From assembly GCA_030737835.1 (NCBI GenBank), contig CM060849.1:20134074-20198073 (forward strand): 64,000 nt of DNA. The letters run 5' to 3'. Under the pieces are notes generated by a model. That model did no database searches. It was not told the origin of the DNA and saw only the letters and a program-made list of their open reading frames with translations. The translations under genes and the position numbers were made by a program. This DNA is from Acorus gramineus (taxonomy: Eukaryota; Streptophyta; Magnoliopsida; Acorales; Acoraceae). Shown here piece by piece: positions 25,457-37,194 of the stretch (the stretch's first letter is position 1; each line of letters opens with the position of its first letter).

Positions 25457-28400
25457 ATGGAAGGTCACCAAACGAAGAGGAGGAAGAAGAAGACAATCGA
25501 TTCGCCTCCCTTTGATGTTGACGTCGACTCTCAAAACCCTCGGTCGATCAAGACCCTTCTCAAAACCCATCTCGCCCTCATCAAATCCACACAAACAGCC
25601 ATCGAAACCCTTCCTGAAGGCCTCCTGTCTCGGCTTCCATTCCTCCTCAGATCCGAGTATGTCTCCCTCTCCGATCTCCTCCTCTCCTCTTCTTTTTGAT
25701 TCTCGTCATACCGATCTTCGGTTGCTTTGATTCTTCAGGTTCCCTAAAATAGCTGCTTTAAGCGCAGAAATCGTCGGTTCTTTGGCTCTCTCGTCGTTCG
25801 AGGCCAATACGATGTTAGCTTCGGATAAAGGGATCGTCGAGGGCTTGGTTGAAGCTTTGAAGAGTCGGGAGAGGAGAGTGGTTAAGGCGGGGTGTGATGC
25901 CGTGCTGGATTTGTCGACGGCTTCGATTGGGAGGGAAAGATTGAGAGATGCTTCAGCTGTGGAGGCCTTGTTGTGAGTGTTTACCGCTGTCGCATTATTT
26001 CTCTATATGTTTTTTTTGTTCATGGTCTGTTCATATATTCATTGTGCCCAGAAGAGTATCTCGTGATGGATTGATGGATGTGTTGTATGAGCCTATTTTT
26101 TGAACAAATGTGCAGCATGTTTAATGGGTTTTTAACATTCTTTTATTTTTTGTAATCAAGATTAATTGGTTTTTTGTGATTTTGTTGTTCTACTTCGCTC
26201 AGTCACGAGTTGGACATCAGCCAAGAACATACTTTGTTGTTCTGTTGTTACTTTATGAAAATTCTGTAAATGGCATGGTTTGGCTTTTATAGAATTGATG
26301 ACATTGGTTATATCACACAGTTCTCTTCAGAGTTGTGACAATAGGAGGGACAGCAGAAAGGTCTATGGAGTGAAATGAGAATTGGATATGATTGATAAAG
26401 ACTCCTGACTCTCCTGACAGAAGGCGCTCTCTCTAATGCTCAATCTAACATATGCCTAAAGAAATATTGTGAAAGATGACACTAGAGGAAATTTGTTTGT
26501 GCAGGATATATTTGAACTTCAGTTCTCTTTTTGAAAGTGAGTTGTTGAAATATAATTTCTAGTTCAGCACTTCTGGGGATCTGCTACTAATCATTAAATA
26601 ACACTTGTCATTGTAAATTCCCTGTCTGCTGTTTTTCGTAAATATAACTGTTGTACATGTGCTTATGAACTGACTTTTGATAGATCTATATATTGTCAGA
26701 ACACAACATCTCCCATGAGAAGCAATGCTGTTGATAGCACGGAAAAGGGGATCAGTAACTCCAGAATAGGATTTGTCAAAGATGATGTTCTCTCAAATGT
26801 GGTTCTTCATACGGCTGTTATCCTCATTAACACCTGTGATGAAGTGTTCCTGAGAAAGATCCCAGGAGAATTGTCTCTAAATTTTTTGCATTTATTGAAG
26901 GAGTCATGGGGAAGAATGCATAGTTGGCCTACACCATGGAAATGCCACGAGAAACAAAGTTCCACATTTAGCAACATGAGAGCAAATGATTTGGCTGAGA
27001 CTATTTTCAGGCTTTCAATGAATCAAGTTCCCCATGCAATATGTGCTGTTGATGTTGCGAGAAGAAGCATATTTGGCAGCACAGAATTGGAGTTTGAAAA
27101 TTTTATTATAAACCACTGGGAGGAATCACCCATTCTGTTGACCAAGGTTTCAAAGAATTTGGAGGGAGACAATATCATCTTCAGTCTCCTTGCTGATGTC
27201 TTTAAGTCTAGTACCATTGGTACCCTACTTAATTCTATCTTGAGAGGACTGGTATCCTGTCCGCCAATCAACTCAGATGAGATGGATATTCTAAATTTCT
27301 TGAAAAAGGTGAGGGATGAATTAGGTTCTCCAATGCTGTATGAGCAGGACATCCGAATCTTGAAGACAGTGAGATCGACTTCCATGTCCACTCATGGGCC
27401 TTTGAAGACAGAGGTGCATTATCCAATGAAATCTATGAATTCCCGCAACATGGAAAGGCCAGAGTTTACTGGTATAGACCTTGTCCGTCAATGTAAAAAA
27501 GCATATCATGAAGGTTATACAGTTGCCCTTCGTGGAGTAGAGTTCCGATGGGAGGAAGTTGCCATGATCACGGATAGACTAGCGATGCTCTTTGGTCAGC
27601 CATCTGTGGGTGCCAATTTATATCTGACACCAGCTAGATCACAAGGTCTGGTCCGGCATTTTGATGATCATTGCGTGTTCATTTGCCAACTTATCGGGCA
27701 AAAGCAATGGACTGTTTTACCTCGAGGTGCTGGCTTCTTACCACGATTGTATGAACCAACTTGTAATCTGCATTGCTCAGAGAGTGATGGCAATATAGCA
27801 GAAGGCAAGCATTTTTTACTTGGTGAAGGTGATATTTTATATATTCCTCGTGGTTATCCCCATGAGGCTCATACACTCAACAACGTGGATAAATCCTGTA
27901 TCGACGAGACTACTGAGTTGTCTCTACATTTGACACTTGGAATTGAAGTTGAACCACCTTTTGAGTAAGTGCGTCTTAGATTAATCTGCAGTTGTTCTTG
28001 TAAAAAGAAGAAAAAGAAAAAAAAACTTGCATCTGATTATGAGAAATGTTAAGGTGGCACTTCTCTTCATAAAATGTCAACTGGGTTATTTAACTGCTTG
28101 TTATATGCTTAGCTGCACCTATGAACAACTGTAATAGTTATATATTTGTATGCAATCTGATATCTAGTTTGCTCTTAGGTGCACACACGTATAATGTGGT
28201 TCTTTATGTTACATTTATGAAGGATATTTGTTTTTAAAATTGTTTTTAACTTATTTGTTTTGATTAATCAAAATCTATCAACATCAATGCAGCCATTTAC
28301 CCGACCATTTGGATTCAATTTTATGAATTCTACTGCACTATGAATTCATCATTTCTCACTTGAATCTTAGTCTAAATGCATCGAAGCATGCATTAATGTG

Positions 28401-29220
28401 CTATATGATATTTCATTGTTAACTAAAAAATGTGTTACCTGTCTATTATTTGAGACCAAGATGTAGATTTTCATGTCGTGCCATTGAAACAATGTTTCAG
28501 TGGTCTACATTTCCACAATGTGCACTTGTCTGCTTGTCTAAGTTTTTAATATTAAAGCTGTTCAATCCTTTAGTATTCTCATTATTACGGGTGGTCCACA
28601 GGTGGGAAGGCTTTGCTCACATAGCTCTGCATAGCTGGAACCTAACGCAGAGACGAGTAACTTTTAATCATCTTGATTCTGCATCACAGATTCTCAGTGA
28701 GGATATTGTGTATCTCTTGCATGTTGCAATAAGATTGATTGGCAATCGCAATCCTGTATTCAGGAAAGCTTGTTTGGTTGCTGCATCATCCTTGCCATCT
28801 CAAAGTGAAGGGGACAATCACATCCATGCTCATGCTCTTAACCAAAGGACAATTTTTGCACACATAATTAATCAAATAGATGCCCACTCCAGCTTCTTGG
28901 AAGCATTTGGCACTGTAAAAGTTGCTGTTTACGAGAAGAATGATGATTCCTTGCAGTGGATGGGATGGCTCCATCACCTTCCCCAAGAAGAAGAGAGAAT
29001 CGACTTCAATGATCCTTTGAGATTTTTTGAGGATCTTGTCCTATCATATGAGGGACACATCAATGAAGCTTGCAGTGCATTCATGCATGTTAAGTCTAGT
29101 TTCTGTAGAGACGTAAGATTTGAGGATACTCGTTCGAGCTTTGAGAGGCTGCTGGAGAAGTACAGGAAGACGAGAAAACAATTCATGAAAGGTATGCTCT
29201 CCCTACATTGTACTAAGTAG
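25457..29220 (+). CDS. Cupin_4/JmjC-type 2-oxoglutarate oxygenase (ribosomal oxygenase NO66/MINA-like)
   Basis: Firm exons: 25457-25656, 25739-25972, a large one ending at 27964, and 28602-29191, the last probably reading on to TAG at 29218. A small exon near 26505-26540 (IYLNFSSLFESE) is likely. The large exon then starts near 26720; this junction is unsettled. Total about 780 aa. N-terminal residues resemble helical ARM-like repeats (ALSAEIVGSLALSSFEAN). The catalytic jelly roll shows RHFDDHCVFICQLIGQKQW, giving the HxD iron ligands, and GDILYIPRGYPHEAHT, giving the distal His, followed by SLHLTLGIE and a winged-helix-like C-terminal part. Human relatives hydroxylate histidines of ribosomal proteins; plant function is not established. 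If the donor at 29192 is used, an alternative last exon could start at about 29953. Confidence 0.85.
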
Positions 29221-29330
29221 TTGCTTGTTTTAATAATCCCATCTCAATGAATAAAAATTGAAACCCAGAATTACTAAATTGATTAGTCATCTGTTCTTTC
29301 TTAAGATAGCAAGTTGATTCAAGCTACAAA

Positions 29331-29917
29331 CATAGTTGTCTGGGCGACGCCTAGGCGACTAGGCGGTCCAGGTGGACCTAGGTGACCGCCCACCTAATAG
29401 CATGTTAATTAAGCGGGCGCCTGAGCCCGCCTACCCCCCTAAATCACGTCTAGCCCATCTTAATCATGCCTAGTCTGTCAAATCCCTCGCCTAACCTCAA
29501 AAATAAAAGAAACAAAAAACACAATCGAAAGATTGAAACATCACCTAACATGCCGGCCAACGGTGCAGCGAATTCTCCCGGTCCCAAGTGAGTCTCTATT
29601 AATTTTTTGTCTCTCCCTCTTATCTCTCCTCAAAATTTCTAAACTCTTATCTCATTCTCTCTCAATCTCTTCCCCCTTTTCTCTTTCTTTAATGTCACTA
29701 GGGTTAGATTATATTAATTTTGTTGAAATGAACATGCACCAATAAATTACATCCATGTGCTTTTTATTTATAAATAACATTCTTCATTTTAAGTAATATT
29801 TATGAAAAAATTAAAAAACGGATAAGCAGATAAATAACTTTAATATAATTATCAATTTAAATAATAAAATCTTAATTAAGCGCCGCCTAGGCTCGCCTAG
29901 TCGTCCAGACAACTATG
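29331..29917. mobile_element. hAT-like MITE with perfect 8-bp target-site duplication
   Basis: The ends are catagttgtctgggcgacgc and the complement of gtcgtccagacaactatg, and identical flanking octamers gctacaaa lie at 29323-29330 and 29918-29925. Length 587 bp. The GC-rich subterminal regions are full of gcctaggcg/cgcctaggc words; the centre is AT-rich. No transposase is seen. The 8-bp duplication and TIR point to the hAT superfamily. It lies just after the likely end of the JmjC/Cupin_4 gene. Confidence 0.88.
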
Positions 29918-30067
29918 GCTACAAAAGAACATGGTTTTGCTTCAGACCATTTCTGCTTACATCAAATACTGAATGATTTTGAAGAATACCAGATAGCATA
30001 GCTGAGTAATCGAGAGAGAAATAATTACATGTAGAACTTCTTATCCTAATGTTGGTAATCAGATGCT

Positions 30068-30460
30068 CTATGGTTTGGGATGCTTGGGGAGGATATTTGG
30101 GTGTGTTTTTACTCCATGATAATCGATGTGGTAGATGACCTCCTCTTCATCTCTGCTTCCATGATCTCCTTCTGCACTCACTACTTCAGTGTCAGCTTCC
30201 ACCAATTCTGCAACCTGGATAAAAAAATCATGTCATCTTCTATTCATTTGTTGTATACAATAGAAGATTCACATTTTTGTTTAGGAAAATCCATATCAGT
30301 ATCAGACCTGAGCCTTGACTTCTTCCGTCATAGGTTTCATTGTCATCATCAGGATCCTCCTGCCTCGTATCTCTAATGATGCATCACCTCCAGAGATAGA
30401 TAATACACACAAAAACATTGTCAAAAAGCAGAGAAGCAAACAGAGGGGTTTCATTTCCAT
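30068..30460 (-). CDS. Small secreted peptide precursor, RGF/GLV (CLEL)-like
   Basis: Two minus-strand exons, 30460-30308 and 30214-30068, are joined by a 93-bp GT-AG intron in phase 0 and give 99 aa. Residues 1-25 form a clear signal peptide (MEMKPLCLLLCFLTMFLCVL). A variable, acidic middle follows (EGDHGSRDEEE). The conserved-looking C-terminus, about residues 81-99, reads IDYHGVKTHPNILPKHPKP. Asp-Tyr, five residues, then His-Pro is the spacing of sulfated RGF1-type root growth factors, and an acidic Asp-Tyr is the usual tyrosylprotein sulfotransferase signal. The tail PKHPKP differs from the usual Pro-x-x-Asn end, so a related or separate family (PSY- or CIF-like) is possible. A TATA-like tatatataaa lies at 30520-30511, about 50 bp before the ATG. 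Confidence 0.65.
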
Positions 30461-30510
30461 TGCTGAATTGAGCTGTTTTGTTTGTGAAGAAAGAGTTACC
30501 CTCAGAGAGG

Positions 30511-30520
30511 TTTATATATA
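30511..30520 (-). promoter_or_regulatory. TATA-like box for the peptide gene
   Basis: The minus strand reads tatatataaa about 51-60 bp before the ATG at 30460. The position fits a short 5' leader of some 20-30 bp. Confidence 0.5.
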
Positions 30521-30991
30521 GGAGCGTAGAAAGATAGGAAGAATAAATAATTGAAGCAAAAGGGAGATGCATCGAACACTGTTCAATCTATGAAAGGGAG
30601 GCATCACAAGACCACCAAACTGGCCTTAAATGACTGCCTGTCCGTTTGTAGCAGTGCTAGTGGTACCTATGATATTATCTTCCTCAGTCATTTCTCTCTT
30701 TTACACATTTTATATAAGTTTTTGAATGGTAAGGATTGTGTGTGTGTGTGTGGTTTATGAGCGTTGGATTGGAATGTAGGAATCCACGTGTGTTGAGAGA
30801 CAAAAACAACAGGTCATGTAAAGGATTGCCCTTTTTGTCTGTGGTTAATGTCTTGTCCAATGAGGACGGTCTTAGTTATGAGGAGGACCCCATTATTGAC
30901 ACTGAAATTTTCTCTGCCCAGAGGGGTTCATAAGTTTGACATAACTTTCTTGATGATTGGATTATATTTTCTCTCTTTTATCTCTTATAAA

Positions 30992-31022
<31 letters not shown>

Positions 31023-33299
31023 CATAAAAAATAAATCATACATTAGAATGAAACGAATGCATACTTTTGCATTTTCTAACATGTTATATACTAGCATAAA
31101 GTGCCCCATCTACTATAATCATGGCTAGATTTGTTTTAAGGTGAAGAATTAATCAATCAAGTGGGCTAAAAAATCAGCACGTTCAAACTGAAATCAACTC
31201 TTGTTATTGCTTGTCCATTCATGTGTATCAGTGTCCTTTTTTAAATTTGGAAATTTGAATAGATACAAAATTTTGTCACATGTGTTGTCTCTCTCTCTAA
31301 AACACACACACACACACACACACACACATCAACTAATAAAGTTTCACCCAGATAAATGTTGGACCCCTTACCCTGACAGGAAAGCTGTGTGTTGTGTCCA
31401 GATCACTTCTACAGTTCCAGTGTGTGTGTGAACCACATTTGTCCACCAATCGCTCCTCTCGTTCAATGGACCACCTTTTGGAGCCTCCTGAGACTGATGA
31501 GAAACATTGTTATGTGGTTTTTTTTTTATATATATAGGCAATCGTTGCACCTTCTGTGCCACAATGTGGGTTTGTCGTTGTAAACAGTCAGCTGAATAGA
31601 TATGATAATCAAATCTTTTGAAGATACTCTCTACAGAAGATAACTCTGAAAAGAAATGAAATGAAAAGAAACACAGAGAGAGAGATTGTTTCGCCCATTT
31701 TACAGCCCTTTGGTTTGAAAGCTCAAACAGTGTGCTATTTGTAGGAGTTGGTCAATCCGGTTGACTGGTTGGTAGAATAGGAGGAACCAGTTCTGTAATC
31801 TAGTACATCAAATGACCTGGATGTGTTTTTGGGGGGAGACATGCAATCCTCTTTTATATTCTATTAGTCCTCCATGGAATAACTAGGCAATTAGGGTCGG
31901 CAATCAAGCTTTCAATTGGTGTTCTGGGGCCATTTGAAAACAAGTTTGAAAAGTATGATTTTATACAAAGCAACTTAACAACACTTGATTATTAGAAAGC
32001 TCACTTTCTTTTTTTTTTTAAAAGCTGAAACAAATTTTTTAATTATGTTTTTTTTAAATCTTTTGGAAAGGCATTACACATTTGTGGGTTTTGGTTTTTA
32101 CAAAAACAAAAGCATGTGCAAACGTCTTTCTTAATTGGCCCCTAAAAGTTGTGCGTTTTGGGATGTTAAATTCTCTTCATTGTCAAAGTGGTTGCAGTTC
32201 TTAAAGGCTATTAATGGGGGTTAAGGTGGGGCTAATGCTGCCTCCTTTATAGTGGACCGAAAAAGCTGTTGTCCCACACCCGTTATAGCACCTATGTGGG
32301 ATCATTTATTATTATTATTATCATTATTAATACCTACCTAGATTAAATGTACTTTTTAAAACATCACATGTGCCGATGAAGGATTGTGTGTCGGTTGAAG
32401 GAGGATGGTTTAGGTTCCCTGAAAATAGTTCTTTGTTTGTGTAGGCTCTTTAGAGGATGCATTTCGGTTTGTCATCATGTGCAATAAAATTGTTTCATGA
32501 ACACTGTAGAAGTATTTCTTTGCTATATTTTTGTTGAGGGCTGCTGATAAGTCCCATCCGTAATTTAAAAGTGGTTTTTTCAGTCACCTATATACATACT
32601 GTGATAGTGTAATATACATTATCATAAAGTACGTTTGACTGTGAAATTGAAACATTGAGATTTTTAAAATCTTGTGTTTAAAATTCAGCTTTTAAAAAAT
32701 GTTGTTTTGTTAGTTTTTCAACCGCAAGATTTTTTGTTCTAAAAAGGAAAGATGATGGTTTGAAAAAGCTAAACGCTAAAAATGTGTTTTGATATGAGTT
32801 CGAGAATTTTTAATTTTTCAAACGCAGAATCTACCTAAACCCATATCCAACATGGCTGTAGTGTGAAAATTTTTAAAAAATATTCTTTCAAATGAAAAAA
32901 TACACTGGTGTCTTAGTATACATATCACTATTTATAATAGTATTTGTTTTAATACATGAATGTACATTTAAAAAAAAATTGGTGAGAGCTGTGGATATGG
33001 ATAAGACTGCATACACCACTAGACATATCATTTTCCTTTTATCCATGTTGTGGGGGCTTGGGCTTCTTTTTTTTTTTTTATACATTGGGCGGTGCAATCA
33101 TTGATATGGGAAATCGTAAGGTTCCAAATAGTTTATTACAACCCACAATGGACGTGGAAAATGCCAGAGATCCCCCAATATATGACAAAACATTGGGGGA
33201 ACAGTTAATATGTACACTCCCCACCCATGTCTATACCATATATATATTAAAGTGACAAATGGGGGTGTATGCGAGGACAAAAAAAGTGATCCAATCTTT
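30521..33299. other. Gene-free stretch with microsatellites
   Basis: It holds the upstream region of the peptide gene, a (CT)n run at about 30986-31016, a (CA)n run at about 31303-31328, a (TTA)n-like run near 32307 and homopolymers. The C-run at 33306-33319 follows. I find no gene. Confidence 0.5.
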
Positions 33300-33754
33300 T
33301 TTATGCCCCCCCCCCCCCCGGTGAGTATGATTTATTGTATATATATTTATTTTGACATAAGTAAATATAAATAAAGATAAAATAATTTTATGTTTAACTG
33401 TGTCTTGAATTATTTTCGTTGGTAAACGTAAGAATAAATAGTTTATTGTTCGAGTAAAATATAAATAAAGTATGGATAAAGATTTATAAAAGGTGAAAAA
33501 ATAATGATAGTTGATTTAACATGTGATTTATGAAAGATAATGACAGTTGATTTGACGGTGGATCCATATATTCTTTAAGTGGAATGATCTATGATAATTT
33601 TAATTTCAGAGGTTGATTGTAATTCATATACCATTTTATACCAATTTATTTTGTATAAAATATTAAAGGATATATCAGGTAAATAAACAGGTTAAAACCC
33701 ATATTCCAATCAATACCAAATTATTTGGGAGTTTATTTCCGTTTCAAACGGGGG
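33300..33754. mobile_element. PIF/Harbinger-like MITE (TAA family), copy 2
   Basis: It carries the family core: aataaagataaaataatttt, gtttattgttcgagtaaaat, tgatttaacatgtgatttat and ttgatttgacggtggatcc. The right end, gtttcaaacggggg, matches the copy at 38755-39207. The left end runs into a C14 tract, so it may be truncated. Confidence 0.65.
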
Positions 33755-36000
33755 TGACCAAAAATGTATTCATAGCTCTCTTTTTCTTTGGGGGCATTTT
33801 GGGTAAGGAAAGAATGGGCAGCGCACATGAGACAAAAATCATGTTGTAAACTTTTTGAATTACCTTTTTTATCCATGTGCAATTTTCATGAAATGATAAA
33901 GGGTCCTGCTATAAAGGCCTCACAATTTAGACCTCATTGACAGGCCTCATGAGGTGTCACTCCCTCATTGATTGCTTTTTAAATTTTATAAAAAGGTTAA
34001 AAATGTAAAATACAGTATTACCCCTCATTCAAATCTCACGTTTTCCTCTTTCATTAAACTCATCTCTCCTTTTTTTGAAAAACAAATCAACCTACTCCAT
34101 TTTAGAAATCCATTTTTTCAAAATCAATTAAAAAAAAACAAGAAGAAAAGAAACCATTAAAAACAAGACTGAAATTAGAATCCTCTCTCCAGATTCTTTA
34201 AAAAAATATGAAAAAATGAAATCATTGAAAGAAATCCATTTATTCAAAAACATTGAAAAGATGTAATTTTTATTTGCAACCTCACATTCAATCAGAAAAC
34301 GATGGTAATAAAGAATAATCAACATTTTGTTTATTTGAAACATTGCTGTTAAAATGATGATTATTTAATCAGTGCTGCTACCTGGGCCCTAGAAATTAGG
34401 CCTTATTCGTGAGCTTCAATAGGTGACACTCTTCTATTGGTTCTCTGCTTGACTTTTTCAAACCAAGAAAATGACAATGATATGACTACCCTTTTAAGAT
34501 TTTTAAAATTTAGCTCTAACTAACTAATATCACAATAAATGCTTGTAATGGAATCCCAAAAAAAAAAGGGGGATAATTGAATCCTCTCCTTAATCCACGT
34601 AACAGAATCTCAAAAAAAAAAAAAGGGGGGGGGGGGGTGTCATTGAATCCTCTCCGCCGATTTAACATATTCAAAAAAAAATTTAAAACTTAGGGTTTCT
34701 AAATTGAGTAAAACCATATGAACAAAAAAAAAAATCAACTATAAAGAGTTCATATCATCTGATTCTCTTCCCCAAACAGATTGTCAACAATGACGAAAAA
34801 AAAATGTTAGATTTCTTGCCACAATCGAAACTTCACCGTCGCGGTTTTTTTTTTTTTTGAGGGGACGAAATATCTGGTTTTCAAATTAAATATGAAACAA
34901 TCTCCTTCCGTTTTCTGGTTTTCATGTTAATCTGATTGAAAAATCAGTGTTTCAGATAAGTGCATCTGAAATATAAAAAAAGATTGGTTTGAAATCAGTG
35001 TTTCAGATACATGTATCTGAATCCAAACAAATCTGAGTTTTTTTTTAAAGTTTGGAAGCATGTGCTAAATCTCTAATATATAACGAAATTGTTTCTGCTA
35101 CATTGTCTTTGTCTACCAGTGTATCTAGATTAAAGGAAAAAAATTGACATTTTTTAATTGTTTAAGGGTTTCTCGTGTACATAGTTCATTTTCTGAGGAA
35201 ACAAAAAAATATGAACGTATACATAAGTGAGAGACATGTATCTGAAAATGTATATAATATGCAATTGTTTCTTAATTCAGTGAAACACAATCTGATTGAA
35301 TGAGCAATTGAAAATAACCAAATGAAATATTTGAAATGTCAGATAAATGTAGATCATGTATTATTATATTATATTTGATAATTAGAATATATTGGTTTGA
35401 TGAAAATATCTTAATGTTTTTGTAAACAATATGTGTATCTGAATCAACTGTATCTGTATATGAAAACATGTTAACCAAATATATTTAAATTTGAAGCAAT
35501 TATGTAGAAACATAGATCTCATTAGTCACATTACATTCTATTACAAAGTTGTATGTGCTGTGAATCAAAATATATAGTCTATTGATATCTTCAAACTTAT
35601 AATTTGGAATACTCAATTGTATCTGAAATGTTGTACTCATGTTCTATAAAACATATCTAAATCCCTTGATGAAAATGTCTTAATGTTTTTGTAAACACTT
35701 TATCACCAACCAGATCTGAATAAAAAATGAAATTCATATTTGTTTTCCTATCAGTCGATCATTCACAATCAGAAATGGAGAATCGTAAATTTTTTGGACG
35801 TCAAATTGAGAACAAATATTCAAAAACAGAAAGATATCACAAATTATAACTATCTTGAAATTAATGGGATGGTTATGGAATACTAAAACGATTAATTAGG
35901 GAAGGGGTAATATAGGTATTTCAAACTTGCCACCTCATAGGGCTTAGGATGGGGTTCATCAATTGGGGCCTAAAAATCATTATTGATTTTCATTTTGTTT
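33755..36000. other. Gene-free stretch with nested inverted transposon ends
   Basis: Segments at about 33900-33965 and 34380-34450 (plus sense) and 35910-35990 (minus sense) share an aggcc...atgaggtggcac-like terminal pattern, suggesting one or two related long-TIR elements of 1.6-2.1 kb. A poly(A)/poly(G) tract (G14) lies near 34625. The interior, 34930-35650, repeats the word tgtatctga. No coding region is seen. Confidence 0.45.
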
Positions 36001-36004
36001 GTTT

Positions 36005-36830
36005 TTTTCATATGGATATGTTAGGATGTATCGGGGACGGTAATGAAAATTTTAGATGTGTTTAAGATATTTTTTTAATCAAAATATAAATTTGATTTTT
36101 TTTTTCAAGATTTTGAATGACAATTTGTATTTTTTTATATTGATTTTTTGTTAAGCGTGAGGCACATTTTTTTTTGTTTGTCTTTTTTTATCCATAGTTT
36201 CCTTTTATTTTATTAAAGAAAAGAATGAACTTTTTGGATACAATCAATGGATAAACCCTACTCTTTCATGTATAGTGAGATTTTTTTATTGCAGTTGTAA
36301 AATGTCTCCCAGGTTAATGCATTCTGATTTTGTTGGTTTCATGTGGATGATGTTGGGCTATATATATTGGGGTACGCAATGAAAATGTTAAATATTATTA
36401 GATATTTTCTAGAGCAAAATATTTTTTCATTGAATTTTTGTTAAGCATCAATCATACAGACATTTTAGTGAAGAAAATGAGGAACTTTTTTTTACAGTTA
36501 ATTGAGGTATGCCCTTCTCTTCCATGTACACTCAATATTTTTTTATTTTTTATTTGTTGTAAAGTTTGTCTCCCATGTCAATACATTTTGATTTTTTGGG
36601 TTCGTGTGAATAAGTTTGGCCTATTTTGTGGTTCACAGTGAAAAATTTAGATATTTTTAAGATTTTTTTGGTTCGAAATAATTTTTTTATTGAACACAAA
36701 TTTTTTTCCAAATTTATTGGTTGACCTTGGGTTTTGTATTTGTTAGATTTCATTGGTTTTGATTTCATTGGGTTTCCAAACATTTCGATTTGTTGGGTTT
36801 GTAATGAATATTTCAAATTTTTTTTGCATT
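36005..36830 (+). repeat. Imperfect three-copy tandem repeat, unit ~260-330 bp
   Basis: Copies begin near 36009, 36340 and 36602. Each runs from a (a/c)(t/g)(a/g)tg(g/a)at-like start through tgaaaat(t/g)tta, gatattt, attttttcattga-like and ttgttaagc words to tcttccatgta and gtaaa(a/g)tgtctccca. The copies are diverged and non-coding. Confidence 0.55.
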
Positions 36831-37070
36831 ATATTACACTTGATTGGACGTTTGAAGCACAACTTTTATTTTTTTATTTGGTTTTCAGGAGTATATGTTA
36901 TTGTTTTTTAAAATCATATTTTTCAATATCAGATTGATTTTTGTTCTCTTTGATGACATATGTTTCAAATAGAAAACACATGATTTTAATGGATTAAATA
37001 CCATGTGTTTTTTATAATTCATGATTTATTTATTAATTATTTAATTTTATCATTATTATCTTAATTTCAT

Positions 37071-37194
37071 AACGGATGTCTTGTACGTGCATCAAAACTA
37101 GTATATAATATATATACACGCTCAATATGTGTAACGGATGTCTTGCACGTGTATCAAAACTAGTATATAATATATATACACGCTTAATATGTGT
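37071..37194 (+). repeat. 62-bp tandem duplication with Helitron-like CTAGT end
   Basis: Two copies, 37071-37132 and 37133-37194, differ at three positions. Each contains gtacgtgcatcaaaactagt or cacgtgtatcaaaactagt, followed by atataatatatatacacgc. A CTAGT end after a short palindrome recalls Helitron 3' termini, but no 5' end is found. Confidence 0.7.

Noticed and set aside
30736-30933. 65-residue plus-strand open frame upstream of the peptide gene
   Set aside because: It begins in a (TG)n run, has no recognised motif and lies in the expected promoter region of the minus-strand gene.
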